From an uncultured Verrucomicrobiota bacterium (GTDB taxonomy: Bacteria > Verrucomicrobiota > Verrucomicrobiia > Limisphaerales > UBA9464): a stretch of 32,935 bases of DNA. A model generated the notes under the pieces. It had not been told where the DNA came from, searched no databases, and saw only the letters and a program-made list of their open reading frames with translations. The position numbers were made by a program, and so were the translations under genes. The stretch spans positions 1-32,935 of the forward strand of contig CAIOKD010000209.1 of assembly GCA_903858835.1 (NCBI GenBank), read 5' to 3'. This document shows, in pieces, positions 17,098 to 25,360 of the stretch. Each line of letters begins with the position of its first letter. The stretch's first letter is position 1.

Positions 17098-18527
17098 TGG
17101 CTAGCCCCGGAAAATCCGCCGCCGTCAAGGCGCCCGAACCGCCGGCCGAACTGGTCCGCGAGCCGTTGGTCCTCAACAACCGGCCGCTCGGCTGGATCAC
17201 CGACGCCATCGCTGGCGTCTGCGAGAAGCCGATGCCCGTCTGGTGGTGGCCCGCCTTCATCATCTCGGTGGGCGGCATGATCACCATGTTCTCTCTCATC
17301 GCCTATCTGGTCTCGACCGGCGTCGGCGTCTGGGGCCTGAATCAGCCCGCCGACTGGGCGTGGGACATCACCAACTTCGTGTTCTGGATCGGCATCGGCC
17401 ACGCAGGCACGCTGATCTCGGCCGTGCTCTTCCTGCTCCGCCAGAAATGGCGCACGTCGGTCAACCGGGCCGCCGAGGCCATGACCATTTTCGCCGTGGC
17501 TTGCGCGGGTATCTTCCCAGTGTTCCACACCGGCCGTGTCTGGTTCGCCCTGCTGCCCGGCTACCTGTTCCCGGCCCCGAACGCCAACGAGATCTGGCCG
17601 CAGTTCCGCTCGCCCCTGCTGTGGGACGTCTTCGCGGTGTCCACCTACGGCACGGTCTCGCTGCTCTTCTGGTACGTGGGCCTGATCCCCGACTTGGCCA
17701 CTCTCCGTGACCGGGCCAAGGGTTGGCTGCGACGGTTCTTCTACGGGCTGTTCTCGCTGGGCTGGACCGGCTCGAACCGCCACTGGAGCAACTACGAAAA
17801 GGCCTACTTGCTCTTGGCCGGCTTGAGCACCCCGCTGGTGTTGTCGGTGCACTCCATCGTGTCATTCGACTTCGCGGTGTCGGTGGTCCCTGGTTGGCAC
17901 ACCACCATCTTCCCGCCCTACTTCGTCGCGGGTGCCATTTTCTCCGGCTTCGGCATGGTGCTGACGCTGCTCATACCCCTGCGTTCGCTCTTCAAGCTGG
18001 AGGATGTCATCACGCTCCGCCACGTGGAGTTGATGTGCAAGGTGCTCCTCGCGACCGGTTCCATCGTCGGCTACGCCTACGGCATGGAGTTCTTCATCGC
18101 CTGGTACGGCGGTAGCCCCTACGAGCTCTACGCCTTCAAGAACCGCGCCTTCGGTCCCTACTGGTGGAGCTATTGGGCCATGATCTCCTGCAACGTGATC
18201 AGCCCGCACTTCTTCTGGTTCAAGAAGCTTCGTACCAGTGTGGTCTTCGTGTGGATCGTCTCGATCTTCGTGAACATCGGCATGTGGTTCGAGCGCTTCG
18301 TCATCATCGTGACCTCGCTGCACCGTGATTACCTGCCGTCCAGCTGGGGCTACTTCACGCCGAGCTGGGTCGATGTCATGACCTTCGTCGGCAGCTTCGG
18401 CCTCTTCATGACGCTGTTCCTGCTGTTCATCCGCTTCCTGCCGGTCATCGCGATCAGCGAGGTCAAGGGCGTGACGCCCCAGGCCGATCCCCACCATCCG
18501 CTCGGCGGCGCCAAGGGACACCACTAA
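17097..18527 (+). CDS. actC: Alternative Complex III subunit ActC, NrfD-like quinol-interacting membrane protein
   Basis: A 476-residue polytopic membrane protein of the NrfD/PsrC family with about ten transmembrane helices. Recognisable parts are the N-terminal '[18 protein letters not shown]', '[12 protein letters not shown]', the '[24 protein letters not shown]' helix region typical of ActC, and '[32 protein letters not shown]'. ActC is one of the two quinol-site candidates in the complex. It follows actB directly with a one-base overlap and a strong Shine-Dalgarno; actD starts 16 bases after its stop. Confidence 0.96.
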   Translation: MASPGKSAAVKAPEPPAELVREPLVLNNRPLGWITDAIAGVCEKPMPVWWWPAFIISVGGMITMFSLIAYLVSTGVGVWGLNQPADWAWDITNFVFWIGIGHAGTLISAVLFLLRQKWRTSVNRAAEAMTIFAVACAGIFPVFHTGRVWFALLPGYLFPAPNANEIWPQFRSPLLWDVFAVSTYGTVSLLFWYVGLIPDLATLRDRAKGWLRRFFYGLFSLGWTGSNRHWSNYEKAYLLLAGLSTPLVLSVHSIVSFDFAVSVVPGWHTTIFPPYFVAGAIFSGFGMVLTLLIPLRSLFKLEDVITLRHVELMCKVLLATGSIVGYAYGMEFFIAWYGGSPYELYAFKNRAFGPYWWSYWAMISCNVISPHFFWFKKLRTSVVFVWIVSIFVNIGMWFERFVIIVTSLHRDYLPSSWGYFTPSWVDVMTFVGSFGLFMTLFLLFIRFLPVIAISEVKGVTPQADPHHPLGGAKGHH

Positions 18528-18543
18528 TCCATAGCCCCTGTCC

Positions 18544-19089
18544 ATGAGTTCCAATCCCTCCAAGCCGCACGGCCTCCTGGCCGAGTTCCACACGGCGGCG
18601 GACATCTTCGAGGCGGCGATCCGTTGCCGCGATGCCGGGTTCACGAAGTGGGACGTGCACACCCCCTTCCCGATCCATGGCATGGACGAGGCCATGGGCC
18701 TGAGGAAGTCGCCCGTGGGGTGGTTCACCTTCTGCGGCGGGTTCACCGGGTTCTTCACTGGCATGACCATGATCTGGTACATGAACAAGTTCGACTACCC
18801 CCTGGTGGTCGGCGGCAAGCCCCTCTTCACGCCGCTGTTCGCGTTCCCGGTCAGCTATGAGATGACCATCCTATTGAGCGCCTTCGGCACGCTCTTCGGC
18901 ATGTTCTTCCTGAACCGCCTTCCCAAGTTCCACAACCCGCTCTTCAAGAACGAGCGGTTCAAGAAATCGACCGACGACCGGTTCTTCATCTGCATCGAGT
19001 CGGCCGACCCGAAGTTCGGGCTCGAGGCCACCCGGGCCTTCCTGACCGAGAAATGCCATGCGGCCGTCGTCGAACTTGTGGAGGACTGA
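18544..19089 (+). CDS. actD: Alternative Complex III subunit ActD (DUF3341)
   Basis: A 181-residue membrane protein of the DUF3341 family. The N-terminal soluble part has 'AAIRCRDAGFTKWDVHTPFPIHGMDEAMG', the family signature. Two transmembrane helices follow (about 58-80 and 98-122), then a cytoplasmic tail with 'DDRFFICIES'. ActD anchors and stabilises the complex and carries no cofactor. Its stop directly abuts the actE start. Confidence 0.95.
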   Translation: MSSNPSKPHGLLAEFHTAADIFEAAIRCRDAGFTKWDVHTPFPIHGMDEAMGLRKSPVGWFTFCGGFTGFFTGMTMIWYMNKFDYPLVVGGKPLFTPLFAFPVSYEMTILLSAFGTLFGMFFLNRLPKFHNPLFKNERFKKSTDDRFFICIESADPKFGLEATRAFLTEKCHAAVVELVED

Positions 19090-19713
19090 ATGCGCACCTT
19101 CCTGAAATACTTCTTCACCGCCTACGTGCTGGCGGTCGCCCTGGTTGTGGGAATCGCCGGGTTCCGCGGCTCCAAGAGCACCAAGCCCCCGCTGGAGGTC
19201 TTCCCCGACATGGACCGCCAGCCCAAGCTGCGACCCCAGACCACCACCAAGTTCGCCGCGTGGGGCGACGGACAGACTTCCCGTCCGCATCCGGCGGGCA
19301 CGGTCTCGCGCGAATCCACCTGGGAGGACAACGCGTTCAATACCGGCCGCCAGGGTGGTGCCCTCGTCGAGGCGATGCCCATCGCGGTCAATGCCTCGGT
19401 CCTCAAACGGGGCCAGGAGCGCTATTCGATCTATTGCCAGCCCTGCCACGGCGTGCTGGGCGACGGCAAGGGCATCACCAGCAAGTACGGCATGGGCAAC
19501 ACGGCGAACCTGCACCAGGACCGCCTGATCAAGACCCAAGATGGCGACCTCTTCAACACCATCAGCAACGGCAAGAGCACGATGATGGGCTACGCCTCGG
19601 CCATCCCGGTCGCCGACCGGTGGGCCGTGGTGGCCTATGTCCGGGCGCTGCAACTGAGCCGGTTGGCCGCGGAGTCCGAGATTCCGGCGGCGGTCCTGCC
19701 CACCATCAAGTAA
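19090..19713 (+). CDS. actE: Alternative Complex III subunit ActE, monoheme cytochrome c
   Basis: A 207-residue monoheme cytochrome c. It has an N-terminal membrane helix or lipoprotein-like anchor (residues 5-25), a linker, one heme motif CQPCH at 116-120 followed by 'GVLGDGKG', and a likely axial Met in 'TMMGYASAI'. In Alternative Complex III, ActE is the second heme subunit on the periplasmic face. The ATG follows the actD TGA with no gap; actF begins 6 bases after the stop. Confidence 0.95.
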   Translation: MRTFLKYFFTAYVLAVALVVGIAGFRGSKSTKPPLEVFPDMDRQPKLRPQTTTKFAAWGDGQTSRPHPAGTVSRESTWEDNAFNTGRQGGALVEAMPIAVNASVLKRGQERYSIYCQPCHGVLGDGKGITSKYGMGNTANLHQDRLIKTQDGDLFNTISNGKSTMMGYASAIPVADRWAVVAYVRALQLSRLAAESEIPAAVLPTIK

Positions 19714-19719
19714 GCATCC

Positions 19720-21021
19720 ATGAACCCATTCTCACGACCGACCCAGTCTTGGAGGCCCGTGATCGCCGTCATGGCCATCGCCGGTCTGGCCCTCCTGCCC
19801 GCGATGGGGGCCGATGCCGGGCATGCGGCCCATGACACCGCCCATGCCGCCGCCGCACACGCCACGGCGAGCCACGGCTCTGATCATGGACACGCCGCCG
19901 TTTCCGCTTTCTCGCTCAAGCAGATCGCCCACAGCTACCTCACGGCCTACATGTTCTGCCTGAGCCTGTGCGTCGGCTCGCTGTTCCTCACCCTCGCCCA
20001 CCACCTGTTCGATGCCGGATGGTCGGCCTCCATCCGCCGGGTGACCGAGACCCTGGCCAGCCTGCTCTTCCCCTGGATGCTGATCCTGGCACTGCCGATC
20101 ATCGGCTTCGCTTGGACCGGCAACCTGCACGCCTGGTTCAAGATCGACCCGGCCACGGACCACGCGCTGGACGTCAAGAAGGTGCTTTTCAACCCGGCCG
20201 CCTTCACCGTGATGGTGCCTGTTCTCCTCACGCTGCTGGGCCTGATGGCCCGCAACATCCGCGCCTGGTCGATCGCCCAAGACAAGGACGGCGCCGCGCA
20301 CTGGACCACCAAGTCGCGCAAGCTGGCCGCGGGCGGCATCTTCTTCTTCGCCATCGGTACCACGCTGCTCTGCTTCCTGCTGATGAAGTCGCTGCAGCAC
20401 CAGTTCTTCAGCACGATGTACGGTGTCTACTACTTCGCCGGCAGCGTCTGGACGACCCTCATCACGCTGTACCTGCTCACGATGTGGCTCGCCCAGCCGG
20501 GTCGGCCTCTCGAGAAGGTCTACTTCAAACGCCAACAGCAGGATCTGGGCGTGCTGTTCTTCGCCTTCACGGTCTTCTACGCCTACATCCACTTCTCGCA
20601 GTATTTCCTCATCTGGAACGCGGCCATCCCCGAGGAGACCTTCTGGTACGTGCTGCGTGAGGTCGGGTCCTGGAAGTGGGTGGGCATGACCATCCTCTTC
20701 GGCCACTTCTTCGTGCCGTTCCTGTTGCTCCTCAACCAGGACATCAAGCGCAACCTCTCGGTGATGATCCCCGTGGGTGCGTGGGCCTGGCTGATGCACT
20801 ACATCGACATGACGTACAACATCATGCCGGTGATCCATCCCGACGGCCTCCACCTGACCCTGTGGGATCCGATCTTCTGGATCGGTCTCTCGGTCCTGCT
20901 CGCCCGGTTGTTCTGGTCCGAGTACCGCAAGAACCCGCCGTATCCCCAGAAGGATCCGCGGCTTCAGGAGGCCATCGTGCACCACGAGGTGCCCGCCCCC
21001 GGTGCATCCGCCGCCCACTGA
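19720..21021 (+). CDS. actF: Alternative Complex III subunit ActF, NrfD-like membrane protein
   Basis: A 433-residue NrfD-like polytopic protein, paralogous to ActC and the second membrane core subunit. A His/Ala-rich N-terminal region (about residues 33-60, 'HAAHDTAHAAAAHATASHGS') precedes the first conserved helix; the family pattern continues with 'YFKRQQQDLGVLFFAFTVFYAYIHFSQYFLIWNA' and 'HYIDMTYNIMP'. It is followed by an 18-base gap and a small membrane protein rather than directly by an oxidase gene. Confidence 0.95.
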   Translation: MNPFSRPTQSWRPVIAVMAIAGLALLPAMGADAGHAAHDTAHAAAAHATASHGSDHGHAAVSAFSLKQIAHSYLTAYMFCLSLCVGSLFLTLAHHLFDAGWSASIRRVTETLASLLFPWMLILALPIIGFAWTGNLHAWFKIDPATDHALDVKKVLFNPAAFTVMVPVLLTLLGLMARNIRAWSIAQDKDGAAHWTTKSRKLAAGGIFFFAIGTTLLCFLLMKSLQHQFFSTMYGVYYFAGSVWTTLITLYLLTMWLAQPGRPLEKVYFKRQQQDLGVLFFAFTVFYAYIHFSQYFLIWNAAIPEETFWYVLREVGSWKWVGMTILFGHFFVPFLLLLNQDIKRNLSVMIPVGAWAWLMHYIDMTYNIMPVIHPDGLHLTLWDPIFWIGLSVLLARLFWSEYRKNPPYPQKDPRLQEAIVHHEVPAPGASAAH

Positions 21022-21039
21022 GCCAAGCCCTCTCCCGAC

Positions 21040-21408
21040 ATGAGTTCCTCGAATTGCTGTTCCTCGACGTCGAAGACGACGCTCGCCTACCTGGCGGGCG
21101 GCCTGGGTTCCTTCCTCATCGTCGGTGCGCTCGCCTGGTTGGTGGTCCGCCAGCCGGTCGTGGCCGTCGATGCCGAACGCGTGTCCCAGCGGGTCAAGTT
21201 CAAGTCCGAGGTCGAGGCGGCCAGCGCCGCGAAGGTCTCCGGCTACGCCCTCGACACCGATGCCCTGGCCAAGGGCAACAAGGTCTATCACGTCCCCATC
21301 GCCCGCGCCTTGGAGATCGCCGCCGACGATTTCAAGGATCCCGCCGCCGGTCGCGCCAAGTTGATCCAGCGCCTGGAGGACAAGTCGAAGCAGCAGTCCT
21401 TCGAGTGA
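21040..21408 (+). CDS. Uncharacterised single-TM protein between ACIII and cbb3 oxidase genes
   Basis: A 122-residue protein I do not recognise with certainty. It has a short Ser/Cys N-terminus (MSSSNCCSS), one hydrophobic helix at about 16-37, and a polar, probably periplasmic, domain containing 'NKVYHVPIARALEI' (about 79-92). Small one-helix proteins with a similar 'V-x-I/V-P-I-x-R-A-x-E' stretch are familiar from oxidase clusters of other bacteria, by memory only. It is tightly embedded: 18 bases after actF and 4 bases before ccoS. It could be an accessory subunit or assembly factor of the ACIII-oxidase unit. The paired cysteines might bind metal or be an artefact. Confidence 0.8.
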   Translation: MSSSNCCSSTSKTTLAYLAGGLGSFLIVGALAWLVVRQPVVAVDAERVSQRVKFKSEVEAASAAKVSGYALDTDALAKGNKVYHVPIARALEIAADDFKDPAAGRAKLIQRLEDKSKQQSFE

Positions 21409-21412
21409 ACCC

Positions 21413-21601
21413 ATGTCGGTGATCGCATTCATCCTGTTGGGAAGCGTGGTGCTGCTGCCGGCGGCTGCCCTCTGGGCGCTCCGTTGGGCGGCGGCCGCGG
21501 GTCAGTTCCGATGCCCGGACAAGGCGGCCCTCCTGCCGTTCGACGAGTCCGAGCCCGTGGGCATTGAAACCGACTGCATCCTTGGAGGAAACCGTCGTTG
21601 A
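21413..21601 (+). CDS. ccoS: CcoS-like cbb3 oxidase assembly protein
   Basis: A 62-residue protein with one N-terminal transmembrane helix (residues 3-27) followed by 'AAAAGQFRCPDKAALLPFDES', which matches the CcoS pattern of a helix, then '..GQF.D....A...L.D'. CcoS is needed to insert cofactors into cbb3 oxidases. The location immediately upstream of ccoN, with a 4-base overlap, supports the call. The Cys after GQF is not a residue I expect in the family. Length fits (CcoS is about 50-70 residues). Confidence 0.8.
   Translation: MSVIAFILLGSVVLLPAAALWALRWAAAAGQFRCPDKAALLPFDESEPVGIETDCILGGNRR
21584..21590 (+). promoter_or_regulatory. Shine-Dalgarno deciding the ccoN start
   Basis: GGAGGAA ends 7 bases before the TTG at 21598 but 13 bases before the in-frame ATG at 21604. 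The spacing favours a TTG start for ccoN. Confidence 0.6.
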
Positions 21602-23091
21602 GCATGATCCATCAGTCCCAAACGCTGCGGGCCCTCCTTCCCGGTGACACCGGTGCCGAGGGCGGCCAAAAGACGGCGCTGGCGGAGATCGACGCCTCTT
21701 GCCGGGTGCCGGTCCTCTTCTTCTTCATCAGCGGTCTTGCCTGGCTTCTGGCCGGCACCGTGTTGGCGCTGGTCGCCAGCATCAAGCTCCACACCCCGGG
21801 GTTCCTGGCGGGCTGGGAGTGGCTCACCTTCTCGAACGTCCGCACCGCCCATCTCAACACCGTCATCTACGGCTTCGCCTCCCAGATCTCGGTGGGTGTC
21901 TCGGTCTGGCTGATGTGCCGGCTCTGTCGCATCCCGCTGCCGGCCCCGGGCTTGGTCACCGTGGCCAATCTCTTCTACAACCTCGGGGTCACGGTGGGCG
22001 TGGCCGGGATCCTGATCGGTGATTCCACGGCCATCGAGTGGCTGGAGATGCCCCGATATGCCACCCCGATCCTCTTCTTCAGCTACGCCCTGATCGCGGT
22101 TTGGACGATCATCACCTTCCGCCTCCGGGCCGAGCGTCACCTGTATGTCTCGCAGTGGTACCTCCTGGCGGCCGTGCTCTGGTTCCCATGGCTCTACGGC
22201 ACCGCTCAGGTCATGTTGCTCATCGAACCCGTGCGCGGGGTCGTGCAGGCGGCCGTCAACTGGTGGTTCGCGCACAACGTACTCGGCCTCTGGTTCACGC
22301 CGATCGGCCTCGCTTCGATCTACTACTTCATCCCCAAGGTGATCGGGCGTCCGATCCATAGCTACTATCTCAGCGTGTTGGGGTTCTGGTCGTTGGCCCT
22401 CTTCTACAACTGGAACGGCATGCACCACCTCGTGGGCGGCCCGCTGCCCGCCTGGATGATCACCATCAGCATCGTCGCCTCGGTCATGATGCTCATCCCC
22501 GTGATCACCGTGGCGATCAACCACCACTTCACCATGGTGGGCCATTTCGGAAAGATGCGGCACAGCCCGACGCTGCGATTCATCGTCTTCGGCGCGTTCT
22601 CCTACACGTTGGCGAGCCTCCAGGGAGTGGCGAGCGCCCTCCGCAGCGTCAGCGAGGTCACCCACTTCACCCACCATACCATCGCCCATGCGCACCTGGG
22701 CATGTATGCCTTCTTCACGATGGTGATGTTCGGGGCGATGTACTACATCCTGCCGCGCATCACCCAGCGGGAATGGCCGTCCAATGGGCTCATATCGCTG
22801 CACTTCTGGGGCGTGGCCCTCGGCATCCTCCTGTATGTCGTGCCGATGAGTGTCATGGGTTTCATCCAGGGCACGCGCCTGAATGATCCGACAATCCGCT
22901 TCCTCGATGTGGTGCAGTTCACCCTGCCTTGGCTCCAGTTGCGGACGCTGGCCGGGTTGCTCCTGGCCGCGGGCCATGCGGCCTTCGTGGTCAATGTCGG
23001 CTGGTTGCTGGTGCGGATGTTCGAGCCCTACCGCAAGCCGGTGGTCCGCATCCTGACCGGAGAGGCTGAATCCCTTGCCGCCGGAAAATAG
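21598..23091 (+). CDS. ccoN: cbb3-type cytochrome c oxidase catalytic subunit CcoN
   Basis: A 497-residue heme-copper oxidase subunit I with about 12 helices. Seen in it: His85 in 'RTAHLNTVIYGF' (low-spin heme b), His226 in 'WWFAHNVLG' (CuB), Tyr270 placed like the His-crosslinked Tyr of helix VII, His276/277 (CuB, 'GMHHL'), and His364/His366 in 'TIAHAH' (heme ligands). It reduces oxygen to water. Compared with the canonical motifs, the 'FEGPMM' Glu is Gln ('LQGVAS') and 'TDWTIGHVHSG' is 'THHTIAHAHLG', so it is a divergent CcoN. The TTG start is chosen from the Shine-Dalgarno spacing; ATG 21604 would remove two residues. It overlaps ccoS by 4 bases and is followed by ccoO after 2 bases. Confidence 0.95.
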   Translation: MSMIHQSQTLRALLPGDTGAEGGQKTALAEIDASCRVPVLFFFISGLAWLLAGTVLALVASIKLHTPGFLAGWEWLTFSNVRTAHLNTVIYGFASQISVGVSVWLMCRLCRIPLPAPGLVTVANLFYNLGVTVGVAGILIGDSTAIEWLEMPRYATPILFFSYALIAVWTIITFRLRAERHLYVSQWYLLAAVLWFPWLYGTAQVMLLIEPVRGVVQAAVNWWFAHNVLGLWFTPIGLASIYYFIPKVIGRPIHSYYLSVLGFWSLALFYNWNGMHHLVGGPLPAWMITISIVASVMMLIPVITVAINHHFTMVGHFGKMRHSPTLRFIVFGAFSYTLASLQGVASALRSVSEVTHFTHHTIAHAHLGMYAFFTMVMFGAMYYILPRITQREWPSNGLISLHFWGVALGILLYVVPMSVMGFIQGTRLNDPTIRFLDVVQFTLPWLQLRTLAGLLLAAGHAAFVVNVGWLLVRMFEPYRKPVVRILTGEAESLAAGK

Positions 23092-23093
23092 CC

Positions 23094-23732
23094 ATGAGTT
23101 ACGGACCGCTACTCTTCCTGGGAATCCTTCTCACCCTCGCCTCGAGCTGGGTGGGTCTGGTGCTGATGCCGCACCGTCAGATGGGCTCCCTGGGTCAGAA
23201 CACCGACACCAACACCGCGGCCATCTATCCGATGGCCCGGTCGGGTGAGGCCCAGCAGGGCGCCGAGCACTACCGCTCCCTGGGGTGCGTCTATTGTCAC
23301 ACCCAGCAGGTTCGGCCCGAGGGCTACGGCTCCGATCTGGAGCGTGGCTGGGGTCGCCGCCGTACGGTCAGCCGAGACTACATCCACGACAAGACCGTGA
23401 TGCTCGGCACCATGCGCACCGGTCCGGATCTCACCAATATCGGTGAGCGCCAGTCCGACACCGCCTGGCACTACCGCCATCTCTACAATCCCCAGATCAC
23501 CAGCCCGGGCAGCATCATGCCGCCCCACGCGTTCCTCTTCGAGACCCGTCCCATCGGGGCCTTTGGTCGCTCCACCAATGCGCTGGTTCTCGAGGGCGCC
23601 TTCGCTCCTCGCGCCGGCCACGAGGTGGTCCCGACCCGCCGGGCCGAGCAATTGGTCGCCTACCTGCGCAGTCTCAAGTCTTCGGGCGACCTGCCGGAGG
23701 CGCCGGTCAAGAAGGAGGAGGCCTCGAAATGA
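23094..23732 (+). CDS. ccoO: cbb3-type oxidase subunit CcoO, monoheme cytochrome c
   Basis: A 212-residue membrane-anchored monoheme cytochrome, subunit II of cbb3 oxidases. It has an N-terminal helix (residues 4-25), then 'QQGAEHYRSLGCVYCHTQQVRPE' with the heme motif CVYCH at 65-69, the family 'RTGPDLTNIGER' and axial Met in 'PGSIMPPH'. It feeds electrons to the CcoN heme b. The last codons overlap the next gene by 4 bases (ATGA), consistent with co-translation. Confidence 0.96.
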   Translation: MSYGPLLFLGILLTLASSWVGLVLMPHRQMGSLGQNTDTNTAAIYPMARSGEAQQGAEHYRSLGCVYCHTQQVRPEGYGSDLERGWGRRRTVSRDYIHDKTVMLGTMRTGPDLTNIGERQSDTAWHYRHLYNPQITSPGSIMPPHAFLFETRPIGAFGRSTNALVLEGAFAPRAGHEVVPTRRAEQLVAYLRSLKSSGDLPEAPVKKEEASK

Positions 23733-24559
23733 GCCATTCCAAGGACCCTTCCAAGGACACCTCCCGCGCGGCCTCCGGGCTTGATCGCGGCGAGCAGCAC
23801 GACGTCACCGAACTCCACGCCGCCGTCCTGCGCGAGAAGCCCGATCCGGTCGAGGGATTCGAGCCGGTGAACCTCTGGGTGGTGGCCGGCATCGCCGGTC
23901 TGCTGTTCTGGGGTGGAGCCTACCTCACCCAATACAGCGGTCGGTTCGAGGCGATGGAATTCTCCGAGATCCCCCACGGAAAACCCGCCCCGGTGGCGGC
24001 CGTGGCGGCCGATCCTCTGGCCGCCGTCAAGCGCGAGGGCATGCTCACCTACAATGCGGTGTGCGCGCTGTGCCACGGTGAAGACGGCGCCGGCAAGGCA
24101 GGGGTGGCTCCGCCGCTGGCGGGTTCTGACTGGGTGAACGCCGACGGACCGAATCGCTTGATGCGGATCGTCCGCCACGGGCTCAAGGGCACGGTGAAGG
24201 TCAACAAGGATGTCACCTGGAACCCGGCCAACGATCCCAGCATCGTGATGGGTTCCCAGTGGGAGGCCATCGGCGCCTCCAACGAGAAGTTGGCCGCGGT
24301 GCTGACCTACATCCGCTCCTCTTGGGGCAACACAGGCGCCCCGGTGACCGCCCCGATGGTGGCTGACGGCCTTGCACCAGTGAAAGAGCGCTCCGGCGAC
24401 GACAACTGGACCCAGGAAGAACTCCTCAAGGTGCCCGCCAGTGGCGCCGGCGCCCCGGCCGTGGCCGCGGGGCCTGCGACGCCCGAGCAGTTGAAGGCGC
24501 AGTTCGAGGCCCTGCCGGCCGACCAGCGCCAAGCCCTCCTGAAGGAGCTTTCAAAGTGA
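23729..24559 (+). CDS. ccoP: CcoP-like membrane-anchored monoheme cytochrome c
   Basis: A 276-residue cytochrome. An N-terminal polar part with 'DRGEQHDVTELHAAVLREKPDPVEGFEPVNLW' leads into one helix (about 49-67), then a cytochrome c domain with CALCH at 112-116 and a likely axial Met in 'IVMGSQWEAIG'. A charged, predicted coiled tail ('PEQLKAQFEALPADQRQALLKEL') ends the protein. Canonical CcoP carries two hemes; only one CXXCH is present here and the protein has no other cysteines. It occupies the ccoP position at the end of the operon and is probably the electron entry from ActA/ActE or a soluble cytochrome c. Confidence 0.85.
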   Translation: MSHSKDPSKDTSRAASGLDRGEQHDVTELHAAVLREKPDPVEGFEPVNLWVVAGIAGLLFWGGAYLTQYSGRFEAMEFSEIPHGKPAPVAAVAADPLAAVKREGMLTYNAVCALCHGEDGAGKAGVAPPLAGSDWVNADGPNRLMRIVRHGLKGTVKVNKDVTWNPANDPSIVMGSQWEAIGASNEKLAAVLTYIRSSWGNTGAPVTAPMVADGLAPVKERSGDDNWTQEELLKVPASGAGAPAVAAGPATPEQLKAQFEALPADQRQALLKELSK

Positions 24560-24655
24560 GCTCGCCGGGTGCGGCCCTCCGGAGGCTTCCGCACCCGCCC
24601 GCGTTCCGGCGAACCCGGGGTTGCGATTTCGTGGCCGGGATGATTTCTTGAAGAC

Positions 24656-25009
24656 ATGAACAGGCGGAGGGACTTCGCGGTTCGGACGGTCCTCGGGATG
24701 ATCCTGGGGGGGGTCCTCGTCGGTTGCGAAACCTACGGCAAGGCCGACTGGAAGGCCCGTTTGGGCCACTACACCTGGGACCAGGCCATCGAGGAACTCG
24801 GTCCTCCCGAATCCGAGGCCCGCACCTCCGACGGTTCTCGGGTGGCCGATTGGATCCTTTCTCGGTCCCGCACCTATAGCACCGCCGTCCGCGGTCCGCT
24901 GTTCTGGAGTTGGAGCGGCCAGGACATCACCACGACGGCCGAGAATCACCTGCTGCTGACCTTCGATGCCCAAGGCCGACTGAAGGCCTGGAAACGGATC
25001 TACAAATGA
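24656..25009 (+). CDS. Small lipoprotein, SmpA/BamE-like outline
   Basis: A 117-residue predicted lipoprotein. A basic N-terminus (MNRRRD), a hydrophobic stretch and a lipobox LVGC put the acylated Cys at residue 24. The mature part contains 'YTWDQAIEELGPPESEARTSDG', then a tryptophan-containing beta pattern and 'LLLTFDAQGRLKAW', the outline of SmpA/BamE-type small lipoproteins (helix, 'lG.P', strand, 'F.d.G.l..w'). The exact family is uncertain. It overlaps the next gene by 4 bases (ATGA), so it is likely co-translated with the FtsB-like protein. Confidence 0.75.
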   Translation: MNRRRDFAVRTVLGMILGGVLVGCETYGKADWKARLGHYTWDQAIEELGPPESEARTSDGSRVADWILSRSRTYSTAVRGPLFWSWSGQDITTTAENHLLLTFDAQGRLKAWKRIYK

Positions 25010-25347
25010 AACGCCTCCGCAATGATTCTCCCTACGAGGTGGACCTCGGCTGGATGGGGGCCCTGAACCGGGCCATCCGCTGGTGCCTGTTCATCGGCAT
25101 CATCGGGTTCATCGTCGCCCAGTACCTACCTCTGATTCGCAAGAACCAAGCCCTCCGCGAGAATCTCGCCCGGTGGGAGGCTCAGCAGGCGCGGTTGACC
25201 GGCCAGTCCGACGACACGGCGGCCCGCCTGCAGAGCCTCCGCGAGGATCCGAGGGCCGTGGAGCGCGCCGCACGCGAGCGGCTCCAGTTGGCCCGCACCA
25301 ACGAGAGCGTCATCAACTTCGTGTCGCCGGATGCCCCGGCGCGTTGA
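25006..25347 (+). CDS. FtsB/DivIC-like septum formation protein
   Basis: A 113-residue bitopic protein: a short cytoplasmic N-terminus, one transmembrane helix (about residues 25-43, 'WCLFIGIIGFIVAQYLPLI'), then a heptad-rich coiled coil (about 45-80, 'NQALRENLARWEAQQARL') and the DivIC signature 'LREDPRAVERAARERLQLARTNESVINF' (R-x-P-x-x-x-E-x-x-A-R-x-x-L). In the divisome such proteins bridge FtsL and FtsQ. The start overlaps the preceding stop; the next gene begins 13 bases after its stop. Confidence 0.88.
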   Translation: MKRLRNDSPYEVDLGWMGALNRAIRWCLFIGIIGFIVAQYLPLIRKNQALRENLARWEAQQARLTGQSDDTAARLQSLREDPRAVERAARERLQLARTNESVINFVSPDAPAR

Positions 25348-25360
25348 AGATCGGCCCTGC

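Noticed and set aside
19732-21432. 566-residue minus-strand ORF opposite actF
   Set aside because: Antisense to actF and its neighbour; charged low-information sequence.
21502-22977. 491-residue minus-strand ORF opposite ccoN
   Set aside because: Antisense to ccoN; His/Glu/Arg-rich with no membrane or catalytic pattern.
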